In this document: one piece after another, positions 1 to 7,799 of the stretch
How positions within the stretch are numbered: position 1 is the stretch's first letter
How the letters are laid out: the number at the start of each line of letters is the position of its first letter
Assembly (NCBI GenBank): GCA_025656895.1
Contig: JAHXHF010000162.1
Coordinates: 1 to 16,905 of the forward strand
Reading direction: 5' to 3'
DNA: 16,905 nt
Source of the DNA: a gamma proteobacterium symbiont of Bathyaustriella thionipta
GTDB lineage: Bacteria; Pseudomonadota; Gammaproteobacteria; Chromatiales; Chromatiaceae
Made by a program: the position numbers and the translations under genes
The notes under the pieces: model-generated
What the model was told of the DNA's origin: nothing
The model's input: the letters and a program-made list of their open reading frames with translations, nothing else
The model's database searches: none

Positions 1-32
1 GGATACAGGCATTATAATCTTTAGTCCACTGA

Positions 33-359
33 ACAGTATATAGATTATTGTTTTTCTTAGGGTTTAATCGTTTTCGTTCAAACACTACCTATGATGAAAC
101 CCCCATCAATGACAATTATTTCAGTGCCCGCATACCGGGTGATGATCGCCAACTGTTCAGTGTTGGTGTAGGTCACACATTCAGTGGTGGCTGGCAGCTT
201 GAAGGTGGTTACATGTATGTCAAGGTGGATGATCGCAACTACAAAGGCAAAAAAACCTTTACCGGTGGTGATGTAAACGGTACTTCAGCACTGAATGGCA
301 AATACGAAACCAGCGTTCACCTGTTCGGTCTGGGTATTAACAAGAGCTTCTCTTTATAA
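33..359 (+). pseudogene. 3' fragment of a FadL/OmpP1-family outer membrane porin
   Basis: This open frame encodes only the last ~100 residues of a FadL-type (long-chain fatty acid/aromatic transport) 14-stranded beta-barrel, whose members are usually about 400-450 residues. The family signature is visible in YDETPIND (a strand followed by a loop), the ARIPGDDR stretch, GYMYVKVDDR and the closing strand LFGLGINKSFSL, which ends in an aromatic-hydrophobic pattern as outer membrane barrels do. An in-frame TGA lies at 30-32, and none of the three forward frames in positions 1-60 continues the barrel, so the protein is cut off near position 60. The only possible start is a TTG at 48 without a ribosome binding site. 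It could be a remnant left by a rearrangement or insertion, or a gene broken at a contig junction. Family assignment is fairly sure; a functional product is unlikely. Confidence 0.65.
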
Positions 360-370
360 GCATTACTTAC

Positions 371-534
371 TACCTGAATCCGTATCTTCATGACGGCACA
401 GTGCGCATGCTCTTGATTCCACAGCGGTTTAAAAAATGCCCGCTTAACCAATGGGTGAAGCTAAGATTTTTTAATTCCACTGTGAAAACAAGTTCATACA
501 CCCTGTATCCGCCCTGAAGATACAGATTCAGGTA
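371..534. repeat. MITE-like nested inverted repeat
   Basis: The outer arms at 371-390 and 515-534 are inverted repeats matching at 19 of 20 positions, and extending to 371-396/509-534 still gives 23 of 26. Inside are further paired arms: CACAGTG at 397-403 with CACTGTG at 478-484, TTAAAAAAT at 429-437 with ATTTTTTAA at 466-474, and GCTT/AAGC at 442-445/458-461. The whole ~164 bp could therefore fold into one long interrupted hairpin. It holds no convincing ORF. Size and terminal arms resemble a miniature inverted-repeat element, but no clear target-site duplication is visible apart from the outermost TA. A structured 3' untranslated region is the alternative. Confidence 0.5.
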
Positions 535-562
535 CGGGTCAAGCCTGATCAGGCTTGACCCG
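535..562. terminator. Perfect 28-bp palindrome, possible bidirectional terminator
   Basis: Positions 535-562 read identically on both strands, with half-site CGGGTCAAGCCTGA. It starts directly after the inverted-repeat element and ends 2 bp before the rarA stop codon. A 12-bp stem with a small loop could form in RNA from either strand and would lie between the convergent fadL fragment and rarA, which suits a terminator. The T-run is poor on both sides (CTTTAATC on the plus strand, none on the minus strand), so a protein-binding palindrome is also possible. Confidence 0.4.
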
Positions 563-564
563 CT

Positions 565-1914
565 TTAATCCTGCCTTTCCTGCTGGCCTTTAGCAAGCAT
601 CGCCTGCTGATCAAGCTCACGATAATAAGCCAGACGCTGTTGAATCTTGGCTTCCAGCCCACGTTCAACCGGCTTGTACCACACCTCTTTGCGCATATCA
701 TCCGGAAAATAATTTTCGCCGGCCGCATAAGCATGCGGCTCGTCATGCGCATAGCGATAGGCTTTGCCGTAATCCAGTGATTTCATCAGTTGCGTGGGTG
801 CGTTACGCAAATGCACCGGCACTTCGTAGGAGGGCTGCTTACGCACCTGCTGCATGGCTTTGTTAAAGGCTGAATAAACCGCGTTACTCTTGGGCGCGCA
901 AGCCAGATACAGTACCGCCTGGGCCAGCGCCAGTTCACCTTCGGGAGAACCCAGCCGCTGCTGCGTATCCCAGGCATTCAGACAGATTTGCAAAGCACGC
1001 GGGTCTGCATTACCAATATCTTCTGAAGCCATACGCAATACCCGGCGAGCCAGATAAAGCGGATCAGCGCCGCCATCCAGCATACGGCATAACCAATACA
1101 GCGCTGCATCCGGGGCTGAACCTCGTACCGACTTATGCAGTGCCGAGATCTGGTCATAAAATGCCTCACCGCCCTTGTCGAATCGACGAGTACCCTCGCC
1201 CGCAACCATTGACATCAGTGCCGAGTCAATCAGGCCGTTGTCAGAGGACAGGTCTATGGCAATCTCAAGAAGATTCAGTAAACGACGCGCATCACCATCG
1301 GCGGCCGTAAGCAGCATTTCCCGGGCCGCCTCATCCAGCTTGCACTGTGCCCCCAGACCCAATTCCTTATCCTGCAGCGCCCGTTGCAACACCTGCTGCA
1401 GTGCTTCCTGATCCAGTGGTTTTAAAACATAAACCCTGGCGCGGGACAACAAGGCATTATTTAATTCAAAGGACGGGTTTTCGGTGGTCGCACCAATAAA
1501 AATCAGGCTGCCATCTTCAACATGCGGCAAAAAGGCATCCTGCTGGCTTTTATTGAAACGATGCACTTCATCAATAAATAAAACGGTCAGGCGATTGCTC
1601 TGCTGCCGGGCCAGACGGGCTTCATCGACCGCAGCGCGTATATCTTTCACCCCCGACAATACAGCCGACAATTTAATAAAACGCGCATCACTCTGCTGGC
1701 TGATCATTTGCGCCAGGGTGGTTTTTCCGGTGCCCGGGGGGCCCCAGAAAATCATGGAATGCAGCTTGCCCTGTTCAATGGCGGCACGCAATGGCATGCC
1801 TGCCTGCAGAAGATGTTGCTGACCGAAAAAGCCATCCAGCAACTGCGGCCTGAGGCGGTCTGCTAACGGGCGATAAGCGGCCTGAGATTGCCCGAACAGG
1901 TCATCTGAACTCAT
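565..1914 (-). CDS. rarA: Replication-associated recombination protein A (AAA+ ATPase)
   Basis: RarA (MgsA) is a clamp-loader-like AAA+ ATPase, related to eukaryotic WRNIP1, that acts on DNA at stalled replication forks and interacts with SSB. The 449-residue product has family length. Visible motifs are Walker A GPPGTGKTT (58-66), Walker B FIDEVHRF (113-120), sensor 1 GATTENPSF (141-149) and an arginine-rich segment around LLSRARVYVL. The C-terminal part (EGTRRFDKGGEAFYDQISALHKSVRGS and onward) is the conserved tetramerisation/MgsA-C region. Its ATG overlaps the lolA stop codon (TAATG on the minus strand), so it is translationally coupled as the last gene of ftsK-lolA-rarA. In many gammaproteobacteria serS follows; here the inverted repeat and porin fragment do instead. 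Confidence 0.96.
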   Translation of the reverse strand: MSSDDLFGQSQAAYRPLADRLRPQLLDGFFGQQHLLQAGMPLRAAIEQGKLHSMIFWGPPGTGKTTLAQMISQQSDARFIKLSAVLSGVKDIRAAVDEARLARQQSNRLTVLFIDEVHRFNKSQQDAFLPHVEDGSLIFIGATTENPSFELNNALLSRARVYVLKPLDQEALQQVLQRALQDKELGLGAQCKLDEAAREMLLTAADGDARRLLNLLEIAIDLSSDNGLIDSALMSMVAGEGTRRFDKGGEAFYDQISALHKSVRGSAPDAALYWLCRMLDGGADPLYLARRVLRMASEDIGNADPRALQICLNAWDTQQRLGSPEGELALAQAVLYLACAPKSNAVYSAFNKAMQQVRKQPSYEVPVHLRNAPTQLMKSLDYGKAYRYAHDEPHAYAAGENYFPDDMRKEVWYKPVERGLEAKIQQRLAYYRELDQQAMLAKGQQERQD

Positions 1915-2540
1915 TACCGGCTGAAGACATCAAAGCCATCAGGCGGCTCATATTCGAACAGGCTGGCCGCCAGGGGCTTGTTTTTAACTCCCTGGCGGAA
2001 GGAAATCCGGGTTGCCTGACCATATTGATCAAACATTTCCATCTGTTGCAGCTGGTTGTGCGCAAAGCCGATAATAATGCGCCGAAACTCGGCTTCCTGC
2101 TTTTTGGGTAATAACTCAACCCATTGCAAACCCCGTTTCGAACCGATATCAACGATGTCAAAAGACTTTTCCAGCGGCTCATCATCAATCAGAAACTGTG
2201 CCGGAGTACCCTGTAGTATCTTTTTTTGAGACGCAACCGTCACTTGTTCCAGATCATTTTCAAGTAACCAGATATGCTCACCATCCGCAATAATCAAACG
2301 CTCTTCCGGTTCGCTATAATCCCAGCGGAAACGACCCGGGCGCAGGACCGATAACTTGCCCCGGTAGAGCACAGAATCGTTCTGCTCGGAATTTAACATG
2401 GTCTGCTCAAAATGGGCCTGCCAGGTAGACAGATTGCTCAGAAAATGTTGCATTTGGGTACGCCCGTTTTCGGGCTCGGCCAGTGCTGGCTGGGCGATCA
2501 GACACAGCCCGGCCAATAGCAGCAGACAATAATTTTTCAA
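1914..2540 (-). CDS. lolA: Outer-membrane lipoprotein carrier protein LolA
   Basis: LolA is the periplasmic chaperone that takes lipoproteins from LolCDE and delivers them to LolB at the outer membrane. I place the start at a TTG (2538-2540): it directly precedes a signal peptide (KNYCLLLLAGLCLIAQPALA, cleavage after residue 21) and has a GAGG ribosome binding site about 8 nt upstream. This gives 208 residues, close to the ~203 of E. coli LolA. The open frame extends upstream to 2711, but that extension does not look like coding sequence. Family features include the TWQAHFEQ segment, a long stretch of beta strands with LRPGRFRWDYSEPEERLIIADGEHIW, and ITPAQFLIDDE-like GTPAQFLIDDE. It lies 193 bp downstream of ftsK and overlaps the rarA start by one base. 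Confidence 0.93.
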   Translation of the reverse strand: MKNYCLLLLAGLCLIAQPALAEPENGRTQMQHFLSNLSTWQAHFEQTMLNSEQNDSVLYRGKLSVLRPGRFRWDYSEPEERLIIADGEHIWLLENDLEQVTVASQKKILQGTPAQFLIDDEPLEKSFDIVDIGSKRGLQWVELLPKKQEAEFRRIIIGFAHNQLQQMEMFDQYGQATRISFRQGVKNKPLAASLFEYEPPDGFDVFSR

Positions 2541-2733
2541 GCGGAAATCCTCTGTTGGATGGAGTGAAGTGCCGGTTTGTGGTGGTGCAACGCGGCTCTC
2601 TGCCGCCACAAGCGTGCAATCCGCCCGGTAGCGGTATTCCTCCAACAGTGACGGGCATGGGCACAATTCAGCGGGAATCTCATTGGCTGATAAGCGGCTC
2701 GAAGCGGTCAACCGAAGAACCCAGGTTCAATAT

Positions 2734-5049
2734 TCAGTCCTTGGGTGGAGGGGGTGCCAGTACCTCACGGCCACCACCGTGGTCAGGACTGGAAACAACA
2801 CCGGTTCGTTCCATTTCTTCTATCATTCTGGCCGCCCGATTATAACCAATCTTCAAGCGTCTCTGTACACCCGATATGGATGCGCGGCGGGATTTGGTCA
2901 CTATAGCCACCGCTTCATCATACAGATGGTCCATATCTTCACTATCGCCGCCGCTATCCGCCAAACCGGGAATGGCTTCCTTCGGCTCCTGCAAAATCTC
3001 ATCCAGATATTGCGGCTGGCTGTTCTTTTTCAGATGGCTGACCACATGATGAACTTCATGGTCATCCACAAAAGCACCGTGTACACGCTGACAGATGCTG
3101 GTGCCGGATGGCAAAAACAGACTGTCACCGTGCCCCAGCAGTTGTTCTGCGCCCATCTGATCCAGCACTGTGCGCGAATCAATACGTGACGACACCTGAA
3201 AGGCCAGACGGGTTGGAATATTGGCTTTAATCAAGCCGGTTAACACATCCACAGACGGTCTTTGTGTAGCCAGTAATAAATGCACACCGGCTGCACGTGC
3301 TTTTTGCGCCAGGCGGGCAATCAACTGTTCTACCTTCTTGCCCACCACCATCATCATATCGGCCAGCTCGTCGATTACGACCACAATCATGGGCATAGGT
3401 TCCAACTCGGGCGCCACAAGCGGTTCTGTATCGCCAGTCAATTGTTCTTCCGCTTTGAACAAGGGATCCAGCAAGGGTTGGCCGGCCTTGCGGGCATCGG
3501 CCAGCTTGCGGTTATAACCAGCCAGATTACGCACGCCCAGTGCCGCCATCAGTTGATAGCGGCGCTCCATTTCACCCACACACCAGCGCAGCGCATTGGC
3601 GGCCTGCTTCATATCGGTAACCACCGGCGTGAGTAGATGCGGAATACCTTCATAGACCGATAATTCCAGCATTTTCGGGTCAATCATGATAAGCCGTACC
3701 TGCTTCGGAGTAGCCTTGAACAACAAGCTGAGAATCATGGCATTGATCGCCACCGATTTACCCGAGCCGGTGGTGCCCGCAATCAGCGCATGGGGCATTT
3801 TTGCCAGATCGGCCGTGACCGGATTGCCGGAAATATCCTTGCCCATGGCAATAGTCAGCGGTGATTTGGCCTGCTCGTATTCTTCTGAACGCAATATCTC
3901 GCTAAGTACAACGATTTCCCGGGTTTCATTTGGAATTTCAAGGCCGATATGCGATTTTCCCGGAATCACTTCAACCACGCGCACACTCAGCTTGGACAGG
4001 GCTCGCGCCAGATCACTGGCCACGCCGGTTACTTTGCTGGCTTTGGTGCCGGGGGCCAGAGACAGTTCCAGTAAAGTAACCACCGGGCCGGGATGAATGG
4101 CCATGACCTGAGCTTCAATTTTGAAATCCCGCAATTTCAGTTCTACCAGTCGCGAGAGTGTTTTCAGGGTTTCTGCAGAATGACCGGCGGCGGGTGGTGG
4201 TGGCTCATCCAGCAAGGCCAGTGGCGGCAAATCACTGTCCGGCATATTCTCGAATAAAGGCACCTGACGCTCTTTTTCAACCCGCTTGCTGATGACCGGG
4301 GCACGTACCACCGGCTCTATCCTGGGCGCTTTTCTTGCCTTGACCTTGCGTTTTTCCTTTTTAACCACGGCCACCCGCTGTTGACGCAGTTTACGACCTG
4401 AACGGGCCATTGCCAGGCGCTTCCATTGCTTACGTAGCCACACAGCCGTGTACAGGGTAGCCGCACCAATACGATCCACCAGTTGCAACCAGGACAAACC
4501 GCTAAACAGGGTAAAGCCGGCCAGAAATAAAGCCATCACAATCAGGGTCGCGCCCTGCATTCCCAGTGCAGTAACCACCATTTCACCCAGCGTATCACCC
4601 AGAATACCGCCCGCGCCCATAGGCAGGCGCTGGCCGACTTCACCAATATACATATGGGAAAGGCTGGTACCACTGAACAAGGTAACAAAAAAACCAATCC
4701 AGCGGACAATGAGCAAATGGGTATTGATACTGTTATCCGGATTGCGTTCCTTGAAAACCATCCAGCCGCTATAGGCCACCATGACCGGCACCAGATAGGC
4801 AAACAAGCCGAACAGGTAAAGACTGACATCGGCAAACCAGGCACCGGTTCGGCCGCCGGCATTAGCTACCGAATCACTCGGCCCGACAAAAGACCAGCCG
4901 GGATCATTGGCCGAATAGGTCAGCAGTGCCATTAAAAAATACAGCGCAACCGCCAGCAGCAGTAAAAAGGCACCCTCACGCAGGCCGCGACCCAGGTGAT
5001 AGGCCATGCCACTTTGGACGATATTGTGTCTTTCGGCTTGAGCGCTCAT
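2734..5049 (-). CDS. ftsK: DNA translocase FtsK
   Basis: FtsK is the septum-anchored dsDNA pump that clears the chromosome terminus and activates XerCD at dif. The 771-residue protein begins with four membrane segments (about 25-45, 75-95, 113-135, 152-182). A basic then Pro-rich linker of only ~110 residues follows (rich in K/R at 210-260), much shorter than in the 1329-residue E. coli protein. The motor has Walker A GTTGSGKS (425-432), Walker B VVVIDELADMM (556-566) and ATQRPSVDVLTGLIKANIPTR (594-614). The C-terminal gamma winged-helix (about 705-756, with SRRASISGVQRRL) recognises KOPS. The start is an ATG with a weak purine-rich site, and a sigma70-like promoter is visible at 5089-5118. 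It heads an ftsK-lolA-rarA transcription unit. Confidence 0.97.
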   Translation of the reverse strand: MSAQAERHNIVQSGMAYHLGRGLREGAFLLLLAVALYFLMALLTYSANDPGWSFVGPSDSVANAGGRTGAWFADVSLYLFGLFAYLVPVMVAYSGWMVFKERNPDNSINTHLLIVRWIGFFVTLFSGTSLSHMYIGEVGQRLPMGAGGILGDTLGEMVVTALGMQGATLIVMALFLAGFTLFSGLSWLQLVDRIGAATLYTAVWLRKQWKRLAMARSGRKLRQQRVAVVKKEKRKVKARKAPRIEPVVRAPVISKRVEKERQVPLFENMPDSDLPPLALLDEPPPPAAGHSAETLKTLSRLVELKLRDFKIEAQVMAIHPGPVVTLLELSLAPGTKASKVTGVASDLARALSKLSVRVVEVIPGKSHIGLEIPNETREIVVLSEILRSEEYEQAKSPLTIAMGKDISGNPVTADLAKMPHALIAGTTGSGKSVAINAMILSLLFKATPKQVRLIMIDPKMLELSVYEGIPHLLTPVVTDMKQAANALRWCVGEMERRYQLMAALGVRNLAGYNRKLADARKAGQPLLDPLFKAEEQLTGDTEPLVAPELEPMPMIVVVIDELADMMMVVGKKVEQLIARLAQKARAAGVHLLLATQRPSVDVLTGLIKANIPTRLAFQVSSRIDSRTVLDQMGAEQLLGHGDSLFLPSGTSICQRVHGAFVDDHEVHHVVSHLKKNSQPQYLDEILQEPKEAIPGLADSGGDSEDMDHLYDEAVAIVTKSRRASISGVQRRLKIGYNRAARMIEEMERTGVVSSPDHGGGREVLAPPPPKD

Positions 5050-5088
5050 AATATTCTTTAGTTCTTAATAACTTATAGACTATTTTTC

Positions 5089-5118
5089 ATTCTAATTGAA
5101 GGAGCACTTTGATTTCAA
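5089..5118 (-). promoter_or_regulatory. Probable sigma70 promoter of ftsK
   Basis: On the minus strand TTGAAA (5113-5118) and TAGAAT (5089-5094) each match the -35 and -10 consensus at 5 of 6 positions, with an 18-bp spacer. Transcription would begin near 5082, about 33 nt upstream of the ftsK ATG. The position between the end of the 5199-5921 gene and ftsK fits a separate ftsK promoter. This is sequence inspection only. Confidence 0.45.
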
Positions 5119-5198
5119 GCTGAACTTTTTTCTTGCGCCATTAATAGGGGCGCCCTAAATGAGGAGCCCCCCGTATTTACGACCTTTATTGAGCCAAC

Positions 5199-5921
5199 TT
5201 ATAGCTTATGATTTTTATCGGCCGGTGCGGGAAAGTTAATCTTTGTATAGCCATCCGGCAAAGTAAACAGATTCGCTTCTACCTCGGTACTGGCGGAAAA
5301 ATCCAGCAGTTTTTGCTGGAAGCCATTGGCTTTCCAGATCATCAACGGCAGACCATGGGTAAATGCCATAGCAGGCTGATCACGAAACAGTGCCAGATCA
5401 CAGTCCTGCTGCAGATCAGTCGGCGTAATCTCGGCCACCAGGGCTTCCTGATCGGCCATACGTTGATAATACTCGATCAGTGCGCTACGCAGCTCAGGCA
5501 GCAAGCCATGGGCCAGCATGACATTTTCACACACTTTACCGTTCAGAACATATTGCTCATGCAGGGTTTCCACCGCAGCAACCTGAGGTGCGTCAGGATC
5601 ACGCGCTAACGTCAGCCGCTGTAGCACCTTGCGTTGTTTCACCTCTGTCGACTCTGGATTTAATAACAGAATGCTCTTGTCTTCATGGTTAATATTGTAG
5701 ATATAGCGTTTTTCCCGGTCGTACAGCACATAGCCGTCTGCAGCAATACCATCATCCAGGCGAACATGATTGTGCGTAATCAGAATACGCTGTATTGAAG
5801 CCGGCTCAGTGCCTGAACGGATGCGATAAATCAAGCGTCCGGCTGTTTGTGCACAGGCCCAGCTGCCTGCTAATAGCAACCATATAGCCAACAAACCGCT
5901 TAGTGTTTTTTTTGCGTGCAT
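5199..5921 (-). CDS. Exported protein of unknown function
   Basis: I do not recognise this 240-residue protein. The N-terminus is a clear Sec signal peptide (basic MHAKK, a hydrophobic run LLAIWLLLAGS, cleavage near WACA/Q around residue 24), so the mature protein should be periplasmic or outer-membrane associated. The region 29-85 alternates hydrophobic residues like beta strands (GRLIYRIRSG, HVRLDDG, GYVLYDREKRYIYNIN), and two later cysteines (GKVCEN and QQDCD) could form a disulfide. The layout recalls DUF4412-like secreted proteins, but that is only a resemblance. The ATG lies 22 bp inside the 3' end of the DUF455 gene, so the two are probably co-transcribed and translationally coupled. 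Confidence 0.8.
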   Translation of the reverse strand: MHAKKTLSGLLAIWLLLAGSWACAQTAGRLIYRIRSGTEPASIQRILITHNHVRLDDGIAADGYVLYDREKRYIYNINHEDKSILLLNPESTEVKQRKVLQRLTLARDPDAPQVAAVETLHEQYVLNGKVCENVMLAHGLLPELRSALIEYYQRMADQEALVAEITPTDLQQDCDLALFRDQPAMAFTHGLPLMIWKANGFQQKLLDFSASTEVEANLFTLPDGYTKINFPAPADKNHKL

Positions 5922-6736
5922 CTTTCCTCCAGTTGTTTGAGTTCCCCTGCGCTAAAACCGGCCAGTTCGCGCGCCTGCAAATTCAGAGGTGGCCGTACTA
6001 TGCCGCCCAGATAATGATCGTATAACTCCATCCAGGTTACTTGCGGATTTTTGTTCTGTTGCCGGCATAAATAATGAAACCATTTTGTGCCGATTTCCAC
6101 ATGCCCAACTTCCTCTTCCTGAATAATACGCAGAGCCGCCACTGTTTTATCATCCTTGATCTGCTCAAAACGCCGCATAATGCCAGGCGTCACATCCAGC
6201 CCGCGCGCTTCCATGGCTCTGGGCACCAAAGCCATGCGGTGCAAGGCATGCGCGGCTGTTTTCTGTGCCATATCCCAGAGGCCGGTATGTGCCGGAAAAT
6301 CTCCGTATTCATATCCCAGGTCAGCCAAACGTTCGGCCAGCAAGCTGAAATGATGCGCTTCTTCATCGGCCACGCGCAGCCAGTCGATATAATAATCAGC
6401 CGGCATATCCCGATAACGATAGACCGCATCCAGCGCCAGATTGATGGCATTGTATTCAATATGCGCAATGGCATGAATCATGGCGGCCTGCCCTTCCCGG
6501 CTCTGCAAAGAACGGCGGGGCAGATTACGTGGATGGGTCAGTTTCAAATTGACGGGTAGTTGCGCGCTGACCTCTGCCTGCAGCGAGCAGTCACAGCTGG
6601 TCAGTAACTGGCCGGCTTTCAGTGCTGTATACAGAGAATGAGTAAATATCAGTTTGTCACTGATTGCCAGCGCATCCAACGCCTCTCGAACCACACAATA
6701 AAGACAGTTAGACGGCTCCTTAATCCGAACCTTCAT
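5900..6736 (-). CDS. DUF455 family ferritin-like protein
   Basis: This matches the DUF455 family of ferritin-like helical-bundle proteins, distantly related to MiaE-type diiron hydroxylases; no reaction is established for it as far as I know. Counting from the ATG at 6736 (278 residues), candidate metal ligands are in AHIEYNAINLALD (E94), DEEAHHF (E125/E126, H128), MEARGLDVTPG (E177) and EEEVGHV (E208/E209, H212). The family signatures YRDMP, DWLRVADEEAHHF, YGDFPAHTGLWDMA and LVPRAMEARGLDVTP are all present. The open frame continues to a TTG at 6781, but that has no ribosome binding site and would lie over a possible -10 (CATAAT). A cysteine cluster (CLYC, CDC) near the N-terminus is unusual. 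It is divergent from the channel cassette and overlaps the next minus-strand gene by 22 bp. Confidence 0.88.
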   Translation of the reverse strand: MKVRIKEPSNCLYCVVREALDALAISDKLIFTHSLYTALKAGQLLTSCDCSLQAEVSAQLPVNLKLTHPRNLPRRSLQSREGQAAMIHAIAHIEYNAINLALDAVYRYRDMPADYYIDWLRVADEEAHHFSLLAERLADLGYEYGDFPAHTGLWDMAQKTAAHALHRMALVPRAMEARGLDVTPGIMRRFEQIKDDKTVAALRIIQEEEVGHVEIGTKWFHYLCRQQNKNPQVTWMELYDHYLGGIVRPPLNLQARELAGFSAGELKQLEERCTQKKH

Positions 6737-6827
6737 GACAAATTCAGGCGCGCGCTGACACAGTCCTGCAAAATACCGCAATTATGGTAAGCTTGCACTT
6801 TGTTTGGAAAAACCCGGGGATAGTTCA

Positions 6828-7757
6828 TTGGATAGCATCCTGATTAGACGGCATTATGCGCGCAACACTCTGTTTCGCATGATTATACTCTCAGTGGCTA
6901 CGGCCGGCTTGCTGCTGTGGAAATGGGATTTTATTGCAGACGTTTATTTCAAGCATAATCTTACCGCAGCCGGCCCGATCCTGAATGGCAGTATTCTTGT
7001 TTTGTTCACTCTCGGACTGCTGAGAATTATTGTATTATTGCTGCATTATGTACGTGAAGAAAGGGCTCTGGTACAGTTTGCCCGCAATCAGAAAGATGCC
7101 CCGCAAGATCCTTTACGCAAGGTGGCGCAGAAATCTATCATTGCCCATCGCTATCACACCATGAAACGTCTGGGCGATGCCAATGCGCCGGTCAATCACA
7201 ACGCCCTGGCCTCTACCCTGGTGGCGGCTGAAAGCACCCGCAATGGCTTCCCCAGGTTTATCAATAACATTCTGATTCTGACCGGTGTTTTTGGCACCAT
7301 CGTATCCCTTTCCATTGCTTTGATTGGCGCCTCTAACATGCTGGAAAACAGTGTTGATATCAGCGGCATGAGTGCCGTAATACACGGCATGTCAACCGCG
7401 CTTTCGACCACCATTACCGCCATTGTCTGTTACGTCTATTTCAGCTATTTCAACCATAAACTGTATGATGTACAAACCAATTTAATCAGCGCGGTTGAGC
7501 AAATCACCACCAATTATTTATTACCCCGTTTTCAGGTGCAAGCGGACAGCGTTCTGTATGAATTCACCGGACTGGTACGCGGCCTGCAGAACCTGGTAAA
7601 ACAGATGGATGACTCACAAAATACTTTTCAGCATGTGGAAAAGCGTCTTATCAATACGCTGGATGTTTATCGCAACAAGGTTGAATCTCTCTCCGGCGAC
7701 ATGAGTGAAATCAAACAGCTGCTGAAACTCGGTTTCCGCTTACCACCTGAAAAATAA
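6828..7757 (+). CDS. MotA/TolQ/ExbB-type proton channel subunit
   Basis: This looks like the channel-forming subunit of an ion-driven stator. Four hydrophobic segments are visible (counting from the TTG at 6828: about 17-37, 52-74, 145-168, 185-208). The last two hold the family core GVFGTIVSLSIALIGAS and GMSTALSTTITAIVCYVYFSYF, as in MotA/TolQ/ExbB TM3-TM4. A cytoplasmic loop of ~70 residues separates TM2 and TM3. The C-terminal ~90 residues are amphipathic and may form a cytoplasmic helix. I prefer the TTG at 6828, which follows a GGGGA at a 7-nt distance; a TTG at 6804 would add eight residues. A MotB/ExbD-like partner follows 42 bp later. It is not the ExbB of the lpxK operon, being far longer. 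The ion and the work done are unknown. Confidence 0.85.
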   Translation: MDSILIRRHYARNTLFRMIILSVATAGLLLWKWDFIADVYFKHNLTAAGPILNGSILVLFTLGLLRIIVLLLHYVREERALVQFARNQKDAPQDPLRKVAQKSIIAHRYHTMKRLGDANAPVNHNALASTLVAAESTRNGFPRFINNILILTGVFGTIVSLSIALIGASNMLENSVDISGMSAVIHGMSTALSTTITAIVCYVYFSYFNHKLYDVQTNLISAVEQITTNYLLPRFQVQADSVLYEFTGLVRGLQNLVKQMDDSQNTFQHVEKRLINTLDVYRNKVESLSGDMSEIKQLLKLGFRLPPEK

Positions 7758-7799
7758 GTATGAATGTGTTTGAAATCTCAGCCCCCTGGCCTTTGAATC

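Noticed and set aside
2541..2711. N-terminal extension of lolA to a start at 2711
   Set aside because: The added 57 residues place a signal peptide in the middle of the protein; the TTG at 2540 has its own ribosome binding site and gives the family length.
2683..3189. Long plus-strand ORFs opposite ftsK, including 168- and 136-residue frames
   Set aside because: They lie antisense to a complete ftsK, with no ribosome binding site or recognisable protein features; they are shadows of its codon use.
5146..5170. Terminator hairpin (GGGGC/GCCCC) after the 5199-5921 gene
   Set aside because: The stem is only 5 bp before a mismatch, the loop is long and no T-run follows on the minus strand.
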